Origin: Clostridiaceae bacterium
GTDB lineage: Bacteria > Bacillota > Clostridia > Acetivibrionales > DUMB01
Reading direction: 5' to 3'
Assembly: GCA_012840085.1 (NCBI GenBank)
Contig: DUMB01000061.1
Location: 1-52,746, forward strand
DNA: 52,746 nucleotides
Shown here: one piece after another, positions 1 through 8,329 of the stretch
How positions within the stretch are numbered: the stretch's first letter is position 1
Layout of the letters: the number at the start of each line of letters is the position of its first letter
The notes under the pieces: model-generated
Seen by the model: only the letters and a program-made list of their open reading frames with translations
Database searches by the model: none
What the model was told of the DNA's origin: nothing
Made by a program: the position numbers and the translations under genes

Positions 1-428
1 AATTTGTCAAACTGCTGGTCAATGCATTTGGACTTAAGGCAGAGTTTGATGATAACTTCGATGATGTAAGTGAAAAAGACTTCTTCTATAAAGAAGCAGG
101 CATAGCAAAAGCACTGGGATTGATAAAAGGTTATGGAGACGGAAGATTTGGACCTAAAGACAAGATCACCAGGGAAGACATGATAGTAATAATCTACAGA
201 ATGCTTGATATGTTGGGTGAGGGCTTTGAAGAAGCAGATTTAAGTGAACTGGATAAGTTTGCAGATAAAGGAGAAATTGCCTCATACGCGAAGGAAACAC
301 TTGCATTATTTGTGAAAGAAGGCATAATCAAGGGTTCCGGCGGATACATAAATCCTAAAGGAAATACAAACAGAGCCGAAATGGCGGTAATTCTGTACAG
401 AATACTGACATACTATCTTGGCAAGTAA
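1..428 (+). CDS. S-layer homology (SLH) domain protein, 3' end only
   Basis: The reading frame is open from the first bases (codons begin at position 3) to the TAA at 426-428, so this is the C-terminal end of a gene that starts outside the window. About 141 residues are visible. They carry two SLH-type repeats: one with FYKEAGIAKALGLIKGYGDG and GRFGPKDKITREDM, the next with an equivalent INPKGNTNRAEMAVILYRIL. SLH repeats bind pyruvylated secondary cell-wall polymer and anchor exported proteins to the Gram-positive envelope, so the product is probably a surface protein. The catalytic or structural part lies upstream and cannot be seen. The protein ends about 10 residues after the last repeat, as is usual for C-terminal SLH modules. 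Confidence 0.9.
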   Translation, partial: FVKLLVNAFGLKAEFDDNFDDVSEKDFFYKEAGIAKALGLIKGYGDGRFGPKDKITREDMIVIIYRMLDMLGEGFEEADLSELDKFADKGEIASYAKETLALFVKEGIIKGSGGYINPKGNTNRAEMAVILYRILTYYLGK

Positions 429-489
429 ACATATATAGTTAACGCAAAAACAACAGGCTGCGCATTAAGTTCGAGGTGAAGCTCCTCCG

Positions 490-947
490 GTGAAATTAGA
501 TATCCTTGAGAAATATACAAATTATAGACTTATCACCGGAGGAGTTTACTGCTATATAAAATTGCTATATAAAGAAGAAGACAATACAGAAGCTGGAATA
601 TGCACAATAGCCGATCTTAACTATTGCGATCATTCTGAAACAGATATATATACTCTAATGGCAACTGAAGACAATCAACCATATGACATAGGTGTATTCT
701 ATTTTTCAAATTGGAATCCTGAATTGTCATCATACATGATTGCAAATATAAGAAATATCTATGGCAGGCGAGATGACATGTTCGGCGGTATCAAAGAAAC
801 ACTGCTTACACCAGGGCTCTGGGGATATGGTCCAATCCCGGACAGAGAACCAACAGAGAACCATTAATAGGGTGGTATGATGACAGGCAGCAAGAGATTT
901 TGGATAACCACATACTAATGGCTGCAATAAGAAGACAAAGAGTGTAG
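490..947 (+). pseudogene. Decayed glycoside hydrolase 99-like (WbsX-type) fragment
   Basis: An open frame from 490 (GTG, no ribosome site) to 867 encodes 125 residues including DIGVFYFSNWN, YGRRDDMFGGIKE and TPGLWGYGPIPDREPTEN. After the TAA at 865-867 a second frame, about 870-947, continues with GWYDDRQQEILDNHILMAAI. Read together across a frameshift, the order (GVFYFSNW, then YG-DD-FGG, then GYGPIPDREP, then GWYDD with DNHI-AA) resembles the start of the GH99-like domain of WbsX-type glycan-processing proteins. That family match is from memory. No signal peptide or start region is present and the C-terminal catalytic part is missing, so this is a broken remnant. It lies directly behind an SLH gene, suggesting it was once part of a surface glycan-active protein. 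Confidence 0.6.
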
Positions 948-1027
948 AAGTGTATGTATTCGATAGATTTGACAACAGCAACCAAAGTGCACCGATAATA
1001 ATGGCAAGCAAAGTTATACTACAGTAA
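929..1027 (+). pseudogene. Orphan C-terminal tail of an unidentified protein
   Basis: In the frame ending at the TAA at 1025-1027 the sequence reads as a protein C-terminus (VEVYVFDRFDNSNQ followed by APIIMASKVILQ). It has no start codon or ribosome site and overlaps the end of the GH99-like remnant in another frame. It may be the far end of the same gene after an internal deletion, or of a different surface protein. The parent family was not recognised. Confidence 0.4.
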
Positions 1028-1070
1028 TCAGTCATAAATTTACCTGATAATTATTGAACATAATTGCAAA

Positions 1071-1103
1071 GCAAGGTTCTTCCGGTCAAGGGAAGAACCT
1101 TGC
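1071..1103. terminator. Strong hairpin between convergent regions
   Basis: A perfect 13-bp stem (gcaaggttcttcc, 1071-1083, with ggaagaaccttgc, 1091-1103) encloses a 7-nt loop. It lies between the leftover + strand remnants and the - strand PII gene ending at 1143. There is no long T-run on either side, so function as an intrinsic terminator is probable only by position. Confidence 0.55.
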
Positions 1104-1142
1104 TGTTACCTTTGAAGTACCCTTGCTATTGCCTCTGAAGTA

Positions 1143-1847
1143 CTAATATAAACCGTAAGCTTTGTTTACTTCTTGAATAAATATTATGCCGTTGCCTGGT
1201 TTATCAATCTGAAGATCCCTTCTGATGGAAGAAACTATTGCGTCAGTAGACTCTTTCTTAGCCAATATTAAAACAACTTCCTTTTCAGGTTCAATTTCCA
1301 TGGCAAACAGCTTTTGCGTTTCATGAATACCCGAACCTCTTGCATTGATGATAGTGCCACCTGTAGATCCGGCTTTTGTTGCAGTTTCTATTACAGACTC
1401 AGCCTTACCTTTATCAACAATTGTAAATATGGCATTATACATTTTATTTTCTGCACCTCTGCTTTCCTCAATATCATTAATATTGCTGTCAGTTTCATCG
1501 CATTTTAGATATCTTGCTCCCACTAATTTTAATACGGGAAAACTAAAAGCTATACCGTGATTTGGTTTATTAAAATGAAACTCCTTATTAAGCTTTTCAA
1601 GGACATCATAAGCTGTTTGTTTCTCGGAGATCATTATAACAATTTCTTTTCTGATATCAGTTAAATCGAAAAACTCCAGAATGCGGTTTCTTACAGTTCC
1701 TTTGCCTAAGAAAATTGTTCCTCCCAATATCCCATTATGCTTGGCAAATTTGGTAATTTTACTTCCCATTCCGAAATTTACAACTGTATAAATCAACTCA
1801 AGTTCCTTTTTATTGTGACATTCCTGATTGCAAGGATTTGCTTGCAT
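1143..1847 (-). CDS. Tandem PII-like (GlnB/GlnK superfamily) signalling protein
   Basis: The 234-residue product contains two PII-type ferredoxin-like modules in a row (about residues 14-110 and 135-232). Each shows the GGTI glycine turn, and the C-terminal one ends with DKPGNGIIFIQEVNKAYGL, equivalent to the PII C-terminal signature (GKPGDGKIF-x-x-V). Ordinary PII proteins are about 112 residues and trimeric, so this is a fused duplicate; the T-loop in both halves is short and lacks the usual uridylylated Tyr context. PII proteins sense ATP/ADP and 2-oxoglutarate and gate transporters or enzymes. The ATG at 1847 has aaaggagg upstream and lies inside the 3' end of the DUF1538 gene (38-bp overlap), so the two are translationally coupled. 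A regulatory partnership with that membrane protein is an inference. Confidence 0.8.
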   Translation of the reverse strand: MQANPCNQECHNKKELELIYTVVNFGMGSKITKFAKHNGILGGTIFLGKGTVRNRILEFFDLTDIRKEIVIMISEKQTAYDVLEKLNKEFHFNKPNHGIAFSFPVLKLVGARYLKCDETDSNINDIEESRGAENKMYNAIFTIVDKGKAESVIETATKAGSTGGTIINARGSGIHETQKLFAMEIEPEKEVVLILAKKESTDAIVSSIRRDLQIDKPGNGIIFIQEVNKAYGLY

Positions 1848-3330
1848 CTGTGTCCAGGCCTCCTTTTCTGGATTTTGCTTTGAAAATAAGCCCTAAAATT
1901 TGTAAAGTAATCAATGGCGTTAAAGCAACCATCGCAATTATTCCAAAACCGTCTATCAGGACATTTGCTCCTTCTATTGCCTCAGCAGCACCTTGTGCAA
2001 AAGCAAGTATAAAAGTTGCGGTCATAGGACCGGAGGCAACACCGCCTGAGTCAAATGCAATTCCCACAAATAGCTTTGGAACAAAATATGTCATTAATAT
2101 TGATATTATATACCCTGGCAGAAGATAATGCCACAATTGAATTCCAGGTATTAATATTCTTAATATTGACAAAGCAACTGAAAAACCGATACCAATAGAA
2201 AGTGCAACCATAACAACACTTCTTTTTACATATCCGCTGGTAACATCTTCAATCTGGTGGGTTAATACATAGACTGCAGGTTCAGCAAGTACGGTTACTA
2301 AACCTAAAATAAAGCCTATAATTACAACAATAGATTTATTTTCCAAAGATGCAAGCTTATATCCGACTACACTGCCTACATCCATAAAGCCTGAATTAAC
2401 GCCTAATAAAAACAATACCAAACCAATAAAAGTATATAAAAGTCCTTTTAAAATTTTTCGAAAGGGCTTTTTTTTCAATTTAAACGATATTATCTGAAAG
2501 ACAATAAAAGTAACAAGTAATGGAAGCAATGCCAAAAAAGCTTCACTTACTATAGTTGGCAAATTACGTATAAACGGAGCAAAAATTGAAGTTGATTCAT
2601 ATAAATCATATTCAAGACTTCCGGTAATCCTATCGGATTCTGAGATTATACTCATTACCATAACCGCCATAATTGCACCGGCAGAAGCAATTCCAACCAG
2701 ACCAAAGCTATCCTTTTCAGAAGCTTTACTGTCCTTTTTCAGCGATGAAACTCCTAATGAAAGAGCTAAAATAAAGGGAACAGTCATTGCTCCTGTGGTT
2801 GCGCCTGATGCATCAAAAGATATAGCTAAAAAATGAGGCGATGTAAATATAGCCATAGCAAAAATGATTAAATATGATATTGTCAGGAACTTGTACAGAG
2901 GAAAACTAATTACTATTCTTGCCAAACCTAAGGATACCATAACCGCAATGCCAACGGACACTACCAAAACAATACTTAATTTTGAAATAAGGCCGGATGT
3001 AACAGAATCTACCTGCCCGGCAAGAATATGCAAATCCGGTTCTGCAATTGAAATAAAAAAACCAAGTATTAATCCGGCAACAATTACAATCCACATCTTA
3101 TTGGTTTTGGCAATGCTTGATCCCATTAACGTACCGACAGGGGTAACACCAATATCTACTCCAAATAAAAATATTGACAACCCCAGAATAATCAGCAACG
3201 CACCAATAAGAAATCTGGCTAACAGGTAGCCTTCTAGTGGAGTGATGGTGAAATTCAATATTAGTACGAGTATTGTAATAGGTAGAACTGCTAACATTAC
3301 TTCTTTCAGCTTATCTGTAAGTACATTCAA
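1810..3330 (-). CDS. DUF1538 family polytopic membrane protein
   Basis: The 506-residue product is highly hydrophobic, with about 12 predicted membrane segments. It is an internal duplication: each half has a segment ending in an (F/V)G-x-x-x-G-type glycine-rich helix followed by AEP (IAEPDLHILAGQV about residue 95, LAEPAVYVLTHQI about residue 350) and a later FDSGGV / FDASGA element with (S/T)GPMT or TGAMT. This repeat pattern matches DUF1538, a membrane family of unknown function. Its inverted-repeat-like transporter look suggests solute or ion transport, but no substrate can be assigned. The start is TTG at 3330, preceded by aaaggaag; no in-frame ATG fits. The gene overlaps the downstream double-PII gene, reminiscent of amtB-glnK. 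Confidence 0.8.
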   Translation of the reverse strand: MNVLTDKLKEVMLAVLPITILVLILNFTITPLEGYLLARFLIGALLIILGLSIFLFGVDIGVTPVGTLMGSSIAKTNKMWIVIVAGLILGFFISIAEPDLHILAGQVDSVTSGLISKLSIVLVVSVGIAVMVSLGLARIVISFPLYKFLTISYLIIFAMAIFTSPHFLAISFDASGATTGAMTVPFILALSLGVSSLKKDSKASEKDSFGLVGIASAGAIMAVMVMSIISESDRITGSLEYDLYESTSIFAPFIRNLPTIVSEAFLALLPLLVTFIVFQIISFKLKKKPFRKILKGLLYTFIGLVLFLLGVNSGFMDVGSVVGYKLASLENKSIVVIIGFILGLVTVLAEPAVYVLTHQIEDVTSGYVKRSVVMVALSIGIGFSVALSILRILIPGIQLWHYLLPGYIISILMTYFVPKLFVGIAFDSGGVASGPMTATFILAFAQGAAEAIEGANVLIDGFGIIAMVALTPLITLQILGLIFKAKSRKGGLDTDASKSLQSGMSQ

Positions 3331-3801
3331 AAAATCACTTCCTTTCTTAATAGTATATTATATTATTTAATTTTTATTTTTTTGCCAGGTGGGAAAAAAG
3401 CAAGTCTTCCCATACACTTTAGAATTTTCATTCCAGATAATCAAAAATCATATAGATATAAATCATATTGATGCAATATCTGCAGATATTTCCTGTTAAG
3501 ATAATATGTTTATTTTAAGATATTATGTTCACTGGCAACTTATTATTAGTTTGCTGTTTCACTTAAACACTAGAAAATTATATCATAGTTTGAACTGATG
3601 GGCAAACTAGAAAAGTAAATGAAAATATCTGTGTTAATTTTTTCAAAATACAACATAAAAAATGAAAATACATATTGTGCTTATATATAACCATCGTAAT
3701 AAAAATATTGTATGACAAATTATCCTGTGTCTCCTCTTGCGAAGATTTGAGATATTGTTTTTCTTACTGTTGCTTTTGCGGAGCATGTCAATGGTGAGAT
3801 T
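3331..3801. other. AT-rich intergenic region, no gene seen
   Basis: About 470 bases between the DUF1538 start and a possible short ORF. It should hold the promoter of the - strand DUF1538-PII pair. I see no conserved RNA structure, repeat family or convincing ORF in it. Confidence 0.5.
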
Positions 3802-3930
3802 ATGTCGAATAGAGTAGAGGAGATGTGTTTGTTGGAAAGCTTGTATGTCAATGTATTGCTAAAGAAAAAGGAATACTATATTGAAAAATTGAAAAGATCT
3901 AATGCCTCACTGGAAGTCAATAAACTGTGA
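3802..3930 (+). CDS. Possible 42-residue lysine-rich peptide
   Basis: An ATG at 3802 opens a 43-codon frame ending in TGA at 3928-3930. The product is charged and helix-prone (VLLKKKEYYIEKLKRSN). The size and composition recall small Spo0E-like regulators, but the diagnostic S-x-x-x-D motif is absent, so I do not assign a family. The ribosome site (ggtgag) is weak. The argument in favour is a strong hairpin 12 bases downstream on the same strand. Confidence 0.3.
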   Translation: MSNRVEEMCLLESLYVNVLLKKKEYYIEKLKRSNASLEVNKL

Positions 3931-3942
3931 AAAGGGCAATGG

Positions 3943-3980
3943 GCGGAAAAGCTATTATCTAGCTTTTCCGCTGTCTTTTA
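3943..3980. terminator. Hairpin terminator, probably bidirectional
   Basis: A perfect 11-bp stem (gcggaaaagct 3943-3953 / agcttttccgc 3961-3971) is followed on the + strand by tgtctttta. It sits between the short + strand ORF and the 3' end of the - strand CotF-like gene. Confidence 0.65.
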
Positions 3981-3997
3981 TATGTTTGATTTAGTCC

Positions 3998-4492
3998 TTA
4001 TTGGGGATTGTACATTCCTTTGCTTTGCATATAGTTGAAGATATTCTCTCCATGCTGCTGCTCTTCTTTCTGAATATGGTTAAGTACCTGTCTTATATTG
4101 GCATCTTTGAACTCAAAGATTGCAGTGTCATAAGTCCCAGAGACATATTTCTCTGTCATCAGCATATCATTGCATAGGTTAGCATCGCATTGATTTGTTA
4201 AACCACTCTGACCCAAAGCCTGATTTTGCATATTTTGATTAGCCATATTTTGCTGGCCTTGCTGAGTTTGATCGGCTTGCTGTTGTTGATTCATATTTGG
4301 CGTTTGTCCGCTCATTATTTGATTAATGGTATCTAAATGCTTCTGTTCCTGCTGGGCAAGGTTTGTAAATAATTGCTTCAGCTGTGGGTCTTTTGCCTGA
4401 CTGGCGTAGTTGTTATACTTTTTAATGCACATTTCCTCATGTTTCTTTTGATCTTGCAGAAGTAAAGTTTCTTTTTGAGAAAGATTTGCCAT
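3998..4492 (-). CDS. CotF-like spore coat protein (ferritin-like)
   Basis: The product is about 164 residues with two helical segments: an N-terminal one with E-x-x-H pairs (DQKKHEEMC, LAQQEQKHLDTINQIM) and a C-terminal one (DMLMTEKYVSGTY, then IQKEEQQHGENIFNYM), separated by a Gln/Asn-rich linker at about residues 70-100. This is the arrangement of the CotF / ferritin-like coat family of spore-formers. The ATG at 4492 (MANLSQ) is chosen because gaggtg lies 8 bases upstream of it, whereas the ATG at 4507 has no site. The linker's low complexity is common in coat proteins. It is monocistronic, and sporulation-specific expression is expected but no sigma-E/K site was identified. Confidence 0.8.
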   Translation of the reverse strand: MANLSQKETLLLQDQKKHEEMCIKKYNNYASQAKDPQLKQLFTNLAQQEQKHLDTINQIMSGQTPNMNQQQQADQTQQGQQNMANQNMQNQALGQSGLTNQCDANLCNDMLMTEKYVSGTYDTAIFEFKDANIRQVLNHIQKEEQQHGENIFNYMQSKGMYNPQ

Positions 4493-4802
4493 ATAATTAC
4501 ACCTCATGTTATAGATTTTGAAAATTGATGTTTTGCAGTTTTATATTCTGCAAAAGAAATAAAAATATTCACATATGTACCTGTAAAGAAATAATTAGAC
4601 TGTATTTGGATAAGCAAATATTGTATAATGTTATAATTACATACTAAGTTTTTTAGACGGAAAAATTAAATCATTTTAGAGCTTTGGTATTATTAAGACA
4701 TTAGTATTTTAAAGCTTTAGCATTTTAAAGGTTAATTTTATAGATTTATTTAAAGATTTAGTACTATTACTAATATTATTTTGATGATGGGGTGAGAATC
4801 AG

Positions 4803-5792
4803 ATGTATGTACCTGACAGCAACAGATATTCGGTAATGAAATACAACCGGTGCGGAAGAAGCGGTCTTAAACTTCCTGCAATATCTTTAGGATTATGGCA
4901 TAATTTCGGTGGCGTTGATGTTTTCGAAAATGGCCGGGCAATGATAAGACGGGCTTTTGACCTTGGAATAACTCATTTTGATCTGGCTAATAATTACGGA
5001 CCACCACCAGGCTCGGCAGAAGAAAATTTCGGCAAAATTCTCAAACTGGATTTTAAAGGATATCGCGATGAAATGGTTATATCCACCAAGGCAGGTTATT
5101 ATATGTGGCCAGGTCCCTATGGTGAATGGGGTTCAAAGAAGTATTTGATTGCAAGCCTGGATCAAAGTCTTAAACGTATGGGTTTGGACTATGTGGACAT
5201 CTTCTATTCCCACAGGCCGGATCCTGAAACACCTCTGGAAGAAACTATGGCTGCCCTCGATTTGGTTGTCCGGCAGGGAAAGGCATTGTATGTTGGAATT
5301 TCATCCTATGATGTGAATCAGACAAGAAAGGCCGCAGCAATACTGAGACAGCTGGGTACACCATGTCTGATACACCAGCCATCTTATTCAATGTTTAACA
5401 GATGGATTGAAGACGGGCTTCAGGATGTTCTCGAAGAAGAAGGCATTGGAACGATTGCATTTTGTCCACTTGCACAGGGATTACTGACTAATAAATATTT
5501 GAGCGGCATACCTGCTAATTCCCGGGCAGCAAGTCAGCACGGATTCCTAAAAGCAGAACAGGTAACAGAGGAAGTTGTGGCAAAGGTAAGAAGACTAAAC
5601 AAGATTGCAGAGGAACGCGGCCAAAGCCTGGCACAGATGGCTCTGGCGTGGGTACTGCGGGGCGGACGGGTCACATCGGCTCTGATTGGGGCAAGCAACG
5701 TAAGACAGATAGAGGAAAATGTAGCTGCGCTGAACAATTTAGAATTTAGCCAGGACGAGTTAAGACAAATTGATGAAATACTGGCAAATTAA
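4803..5792 (+). CDS. Aldo/keto reductase, YghZ / glyceraldehyde-3-phosphate reductase-like
   Basis: The 329-residue protein has the aldo/keto reductase TIM-barrel signatures: the FDLANNYGPPPGSAEENFGK region near residue 60 (catalytic Asp and Tyr), the STKAGYYMWPGPYG strand carrying the catalytic Lys, and SHRPDPETPLEETM with the His position. The N-terminus (MKYNRCGRSGLKLPAISLGLW) and the GPYGEWGSKKYL insertion are typical of the YghZ/Gpr branch, NADPH enzymes that reduce L-glyceraldehyde 3-phosphate and methylglyoxal-like aldehydes. The start is ATG 4803 after ggggtgag. It is monocistronic, just ahead of the phosphofructokinase gene, which would fit detoxification of triose by-products. The exact substrate is not decidable from sequence alone. 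Confidence 0.85.
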   Translation: MYVPDSNRYSVMKYNRCGRSGLKLPAISLGLWHNFGGVDVFENGRAMIRRAFDLGITHFDLANNYGPPPGSAEENFGKILKLDFKGYRDEMVISTKAGYYMWPGPYGEWGSKKYLIASLDQSLKRMGLDYVDIFYSHRPDPETPLEETMAALDLVVRQGKALYVGISSYDVNQTRKAAAILRQLGTPCLIHQPSYSMFNRWIEDGLQDVLEEEGIGTIAFCPLAQGLLTNKYLSGIPANSRAASQHGFLKAEQVTEEVVAKVRRLNKIAEERGQSLAQMALAWVLRGGRVTSALIGASNVRQIEENVAALNNLEFSQDELRQIDEILAN

Positions 5793-5874
5793 TATTTAAA
5801 AATCATAAATAAAAATTAAATACAAAAATTAAACATTAAAAACTAATATTAAAGCGAAGTTTGATTATTTTGCA

Positions 5875-5960
5875 CAATTGCCTGCTCGTGAAGCAAACAA
5901 ACGGCAAAAGACGCAGCATGGCAGTCAGTGTGCTTTAAACACTCCATGGCAATTGCTTTT
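5875..5960 (+). terminator. Imperfect long hairpin with T-run after the reductase gene
   Basis: Outer arms caattgcc (5875-5882) and ggcaattg (5948-5955) with an inner interrupted pairing (catgg...cagtg with cactccatg) are followed by ctttt. This is plausibly the terminator of the aldo/keto reductase transcript, but the stem is broken. Confidence 0.4.
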
Positions 5961-6058
5961 ATGAAAAAACAGATAAAAATTGTATGACTATAAAAGTATT
6001 AAATAAAAATTGTATAATAAGTAATCAGAGATTTACATCTTTAAGGAGGGAGTTTAAG

Positions 6059-7342
6059 ATGGGAAGGAATGTATTGGTTGCTCAGTCAGGGGGCCCGTCT
6101 CCGGTAATAAATGCATCACTGCAGGGTGTAATAGATGCCTGCCTTTCGTATCCTGATCATATCTCAAAGATATATGCAGCATGGCATGGGATTGAAGGTG
6201 TACTTTTTGAAGAATTGATTGATTTGACCATTCAGCCGCGAAGTGAGATAGAGTTGCTCAGGTATACTCCTGCAGCCGGTTCAATTGGTACATGCAGATA
6301 TAAATTGAAAGAGGATCAGCAAGAAGATTTTCATAGAATTATTGATGTATTCAGAGCGCATGATATAGGATACTTCTTCTACATAGGCGGCAATGATTCC
6401 ATGGATACTGCCAACAAAGTTTCGAAGCTTGCCAAAGAAGAGGGGTATGACCTGGTTGTAACGGGTGTACCGAAAACTATTGACAATGATGTGGGAGATG
6501 AAGAATTTACGATAATTGACCATACACCCGGTTACGGGAGCGCAGCCAGATATTGGGCATATCTGATACAGAATGTAAATGAGGAAAACCGTGGTATGAA
6601 CGTTTCTGAATGTGTTTCTGTTTTCCAGGCCATGGGGAGAAAATCAGGTTTTATAACCGCCGCATCAAGGCTTGCCGACCCGCAGAGAGAAATGCCTCTT
6701 CAGCTTTATATGGCTGAAACAAATCACAACCTTGAGACTCTTGCGGAAAATGTAAACAGGGAGCTCCAGCGTTCCGGACGCTGTATTGTTGTTGTAAACG
6801 AGGGTTTTGATGTAGGCAGTCTTGGAGAAGCACATGATGGCTTTGGACACATTGAATATGGCGCAAGCAAGACAACTGCAGCTCAGGTTGTTACAAATTA
6901 TCTTAACAGCGTCGGACTTAAAGCAAGAGGCCAGGCTACCGGGCAGGTTCCGGGAGTGCTGCAACGTTCTGTTTCAATTTTTGCTTCAAAAGTGGATATA
7001 GAAGAAGCCTATGAAGTTGGAAGAAAGGCGGTAAAAATTGGAATTGAGGAAGGAACAGGTTTCATGGCAACAATTTTGAGAGCACCGGGCAGCCAGTACA
7101 AAGCAGTTTATGACAAAGTGCCTCTTGGAGTTGTAGCAAATTCTGTAAGGTATTTGCCTAAAAACTGGATAAGCAGTGACGGCATAGATGTCACCGACGA
7201 CTTTATTAATTATGCAATGCCGTTAATAGGTGACGGATGGCCTGATATAAGGCTTGAAAATGGCTTGCAGCGCTTTGCGAGACTTGATATAAAGTTTATC
7301 GATAAAAAGCTGCCTGATTATGTACCTCAAAGGCTCAGATAA
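6059..7342 (+). CDS. pfp: 6-phosphofructokinase, pyrophosphate-type
   Basis: The 427-residue enzyme phosphorylates fructose 6-phosphate in glycolysis. The N-terminal loop is QSGGPSPVIN. The phosphoryl-donor loop reads GGNDSMDT (residues 110-117) and the catalytic loop PKTIDND (138-144). Asp at the position of E. coli Gly104 and Lys at the position of Gly124 are the known marks of pyrophosphate rather than ATP use, so PPi dependence is well supported. Asn replaces the Asp that precedes this Asp in the GGDDS motif of many relatives. The ATG at 6059 has aaggaggg 9 bases upstream; an upstream ATG at 5984 has no ribosome site. A second PPi-type gene lies at 51281-52528; the two differ clearly in sequence, so they are paralogues and not a recent copy. 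Confidence 0.9.
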   Translation: MGRNVLVAQSGGPSPVINASLQGVIDACLSYPDHISKIYAAWHGIEGVLFEELIDLTIQPRSEIELLRYTPAAGSIGTCRYKLKEDQQEDFHRIIDVFRAHDIGYFFYIGGNDSMDTANKVSKLAKEEGYDLVVTGVPKTIDNDVGDEEFTIIDHTPGYGSAARYWAYLIQNVNEENRGMNVSECVSVFQAMGRKSGFITAASRLADPQREMPLQLYMAETNHNLETLAENVNRELQRSGRCIVVVNEGFDVGSLGEAHDGFGHIEYGASKTTAAQVVTNYLNSVGLKARGQATGQVPGVLQRSVSIFASKVDIEEAYEVGRKAVKIGIEEGTGFMATILRAPGSQYKAVYDKVPLGVVANSVRYLPKNWISSDGIDVTDDFINYAMPLIGDGWPDIRLENGLQRFARLDIKFIDKKLPDYVPQRLR

Positions 7343-7352
7343 GTGTTAAAGC

Positions 7353-7459
7353 AACTTGTTGTGCCAGGTAATGAGATAGTATTGTGGAGAGCTTAAGAGC
7401 TGTTTTTATCAGCTCTTAAGCTCTGAACTCCTGTTATCGGTATACCGGCACAACAAGTT
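7353..7459. repeat. Nested palindromic element, full-length copy (family A)
   Basis: Outer arms aacttgttgtgccagg (7353-7368) and ccggcacaacaagtt (7445-7459) enclose an inner perfect 14-bp stem, agagcttaagagct (7388-7401) / agctcttaagctct (7411-7424). Outer arms of the same type recur at 11152-11182 and 16498-16554, and the core recurs in degraded form at 9035-9113. It follows the phosphofructokinase stop codon and may also end its transcript, though no T-run follows. Confidence 0.75.
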
Positions 7460-7641
7460 AAGTGAAGCTTTAGTTTATAATCCATTAGTTTGTGACTTAC
7501 TTGAATCTATTATTGAAATGCCTATAGAATAGGATAAAATAATAATAAAACTTTTATTAAATTAATATTATAAAATAAAATACTATAGAAACTTTTATAA
7601 ACATTATTTTGTGCTACGGAAGTACGGAAGGGGATATTATA

Positions 7642-8289
7642 TTGGTGTTGTGGGGAATTTTCATAAGTTTCATAAATGCGTTTCTTATAGGTTTTTCAGG
7701 AGCGATGATGCCGGGACCGATGCTTGGAGTTACCATTGACGGAAGTATAAAAAAAGGTTTTGTGGCAGGACCTCTTACAGTATTGGGACATGCCATACTT
7801 GAACTGATTTTGGTTATTACAATGGCATTTGGGCTTAAGGATTTCTTTGCCAATCCTGTTGTTTCCGGATTAATAGGTGTTTTCGGAGGAGCATTTCTGG
7901 GATGGACAGGCTATGGTATGGTAAAATCAGGAATTAAAAACACTGTCTCAATAAATAGCCAGCAAAAGGGAAATGTTATAGGAAATAATCTTGTGCTTGC
8001 AGGTATAATTGTAAGCATTTCGAATCCATATTTTTTTATTTGGTGGGCTTCTACAGGAATGGAGTCAATCCGGCGAGCATATACTATGGGATTGACAGGG
8101 GTTGTATTTTTTTATTTTGGACATATTCTTTCAGACTTTGTTTGGTATAGCATTGTTGCTGCCGCATTTGCAAGTGGCAAAAAGCTTATAAACGATACGG
8201 TATACCGCTGGTTGATGATTTTGCTGGGTTTCTTTATCTCAGGCTTTTCAATCTATTTTATTATCAGCGGACTGGGAATGCTCATATAA
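7642..8289 (+). CDS. LysE/RhtB family exporter
   Basis: The product of about 215 residues has six predicted membrane segments and the family's N-terminal signature SGAMMPGPMLGVTI, where the PGP motif follows helix 1. A mid-protein SNPYFFIWW matches the conserved NP of helix 4-5. LysE-superfamily members export amino acids or other small metabolites; the substrate here is unknown. I place the start at TTG 7642, 8 bases after ggaagggg; an upstream TTG at 7609 has no site. It lies 40 bases ahead of mntP on the same strand and is probably co-transcribed with it. Confidence 0.8.
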   Translation: MVLWGIFISFINAFLIGFSGAMMPGPMLGVTIDGSIKKGFVAGPLTVLGHAILELILVITMAFGLKDFFANPVVSGLIGVFGGAFLGWTGYGMVKSGIKNTVSINSQQKGNVIGNNLVLAGIIVSISNPYFFIWWASTGMESIRRAYTMGLTGVVFFYFGHILSDFVWYSIVAAAFASGKKLINDTVYRWLMILLGFFISGFSIYFIISGLGMLI

Positions 8290-8329
8290 GCCGGGTCTTT
8301 ACCAGATAAGACGTGAAGGAGGACTTGTA

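Noticed and set aside
730..1035. A 101-codon - strand ORF over the GH99-like remnant
   Set aside because: It is antisense to the recognisable remnant, has no ribosome site and no recognisable motif.
1838..3229. Several + strand ORFs inside the DUF1538 gene
   Set aside because: They mirror the codons of the - strand membrane protein and show no protein-family features.
7460..7641. A manganese (yybP-ykoY) riboswitch ahead of the LysE-mntP pair
   Set aside because: The expected conserved loop sequences were not found in the leader.
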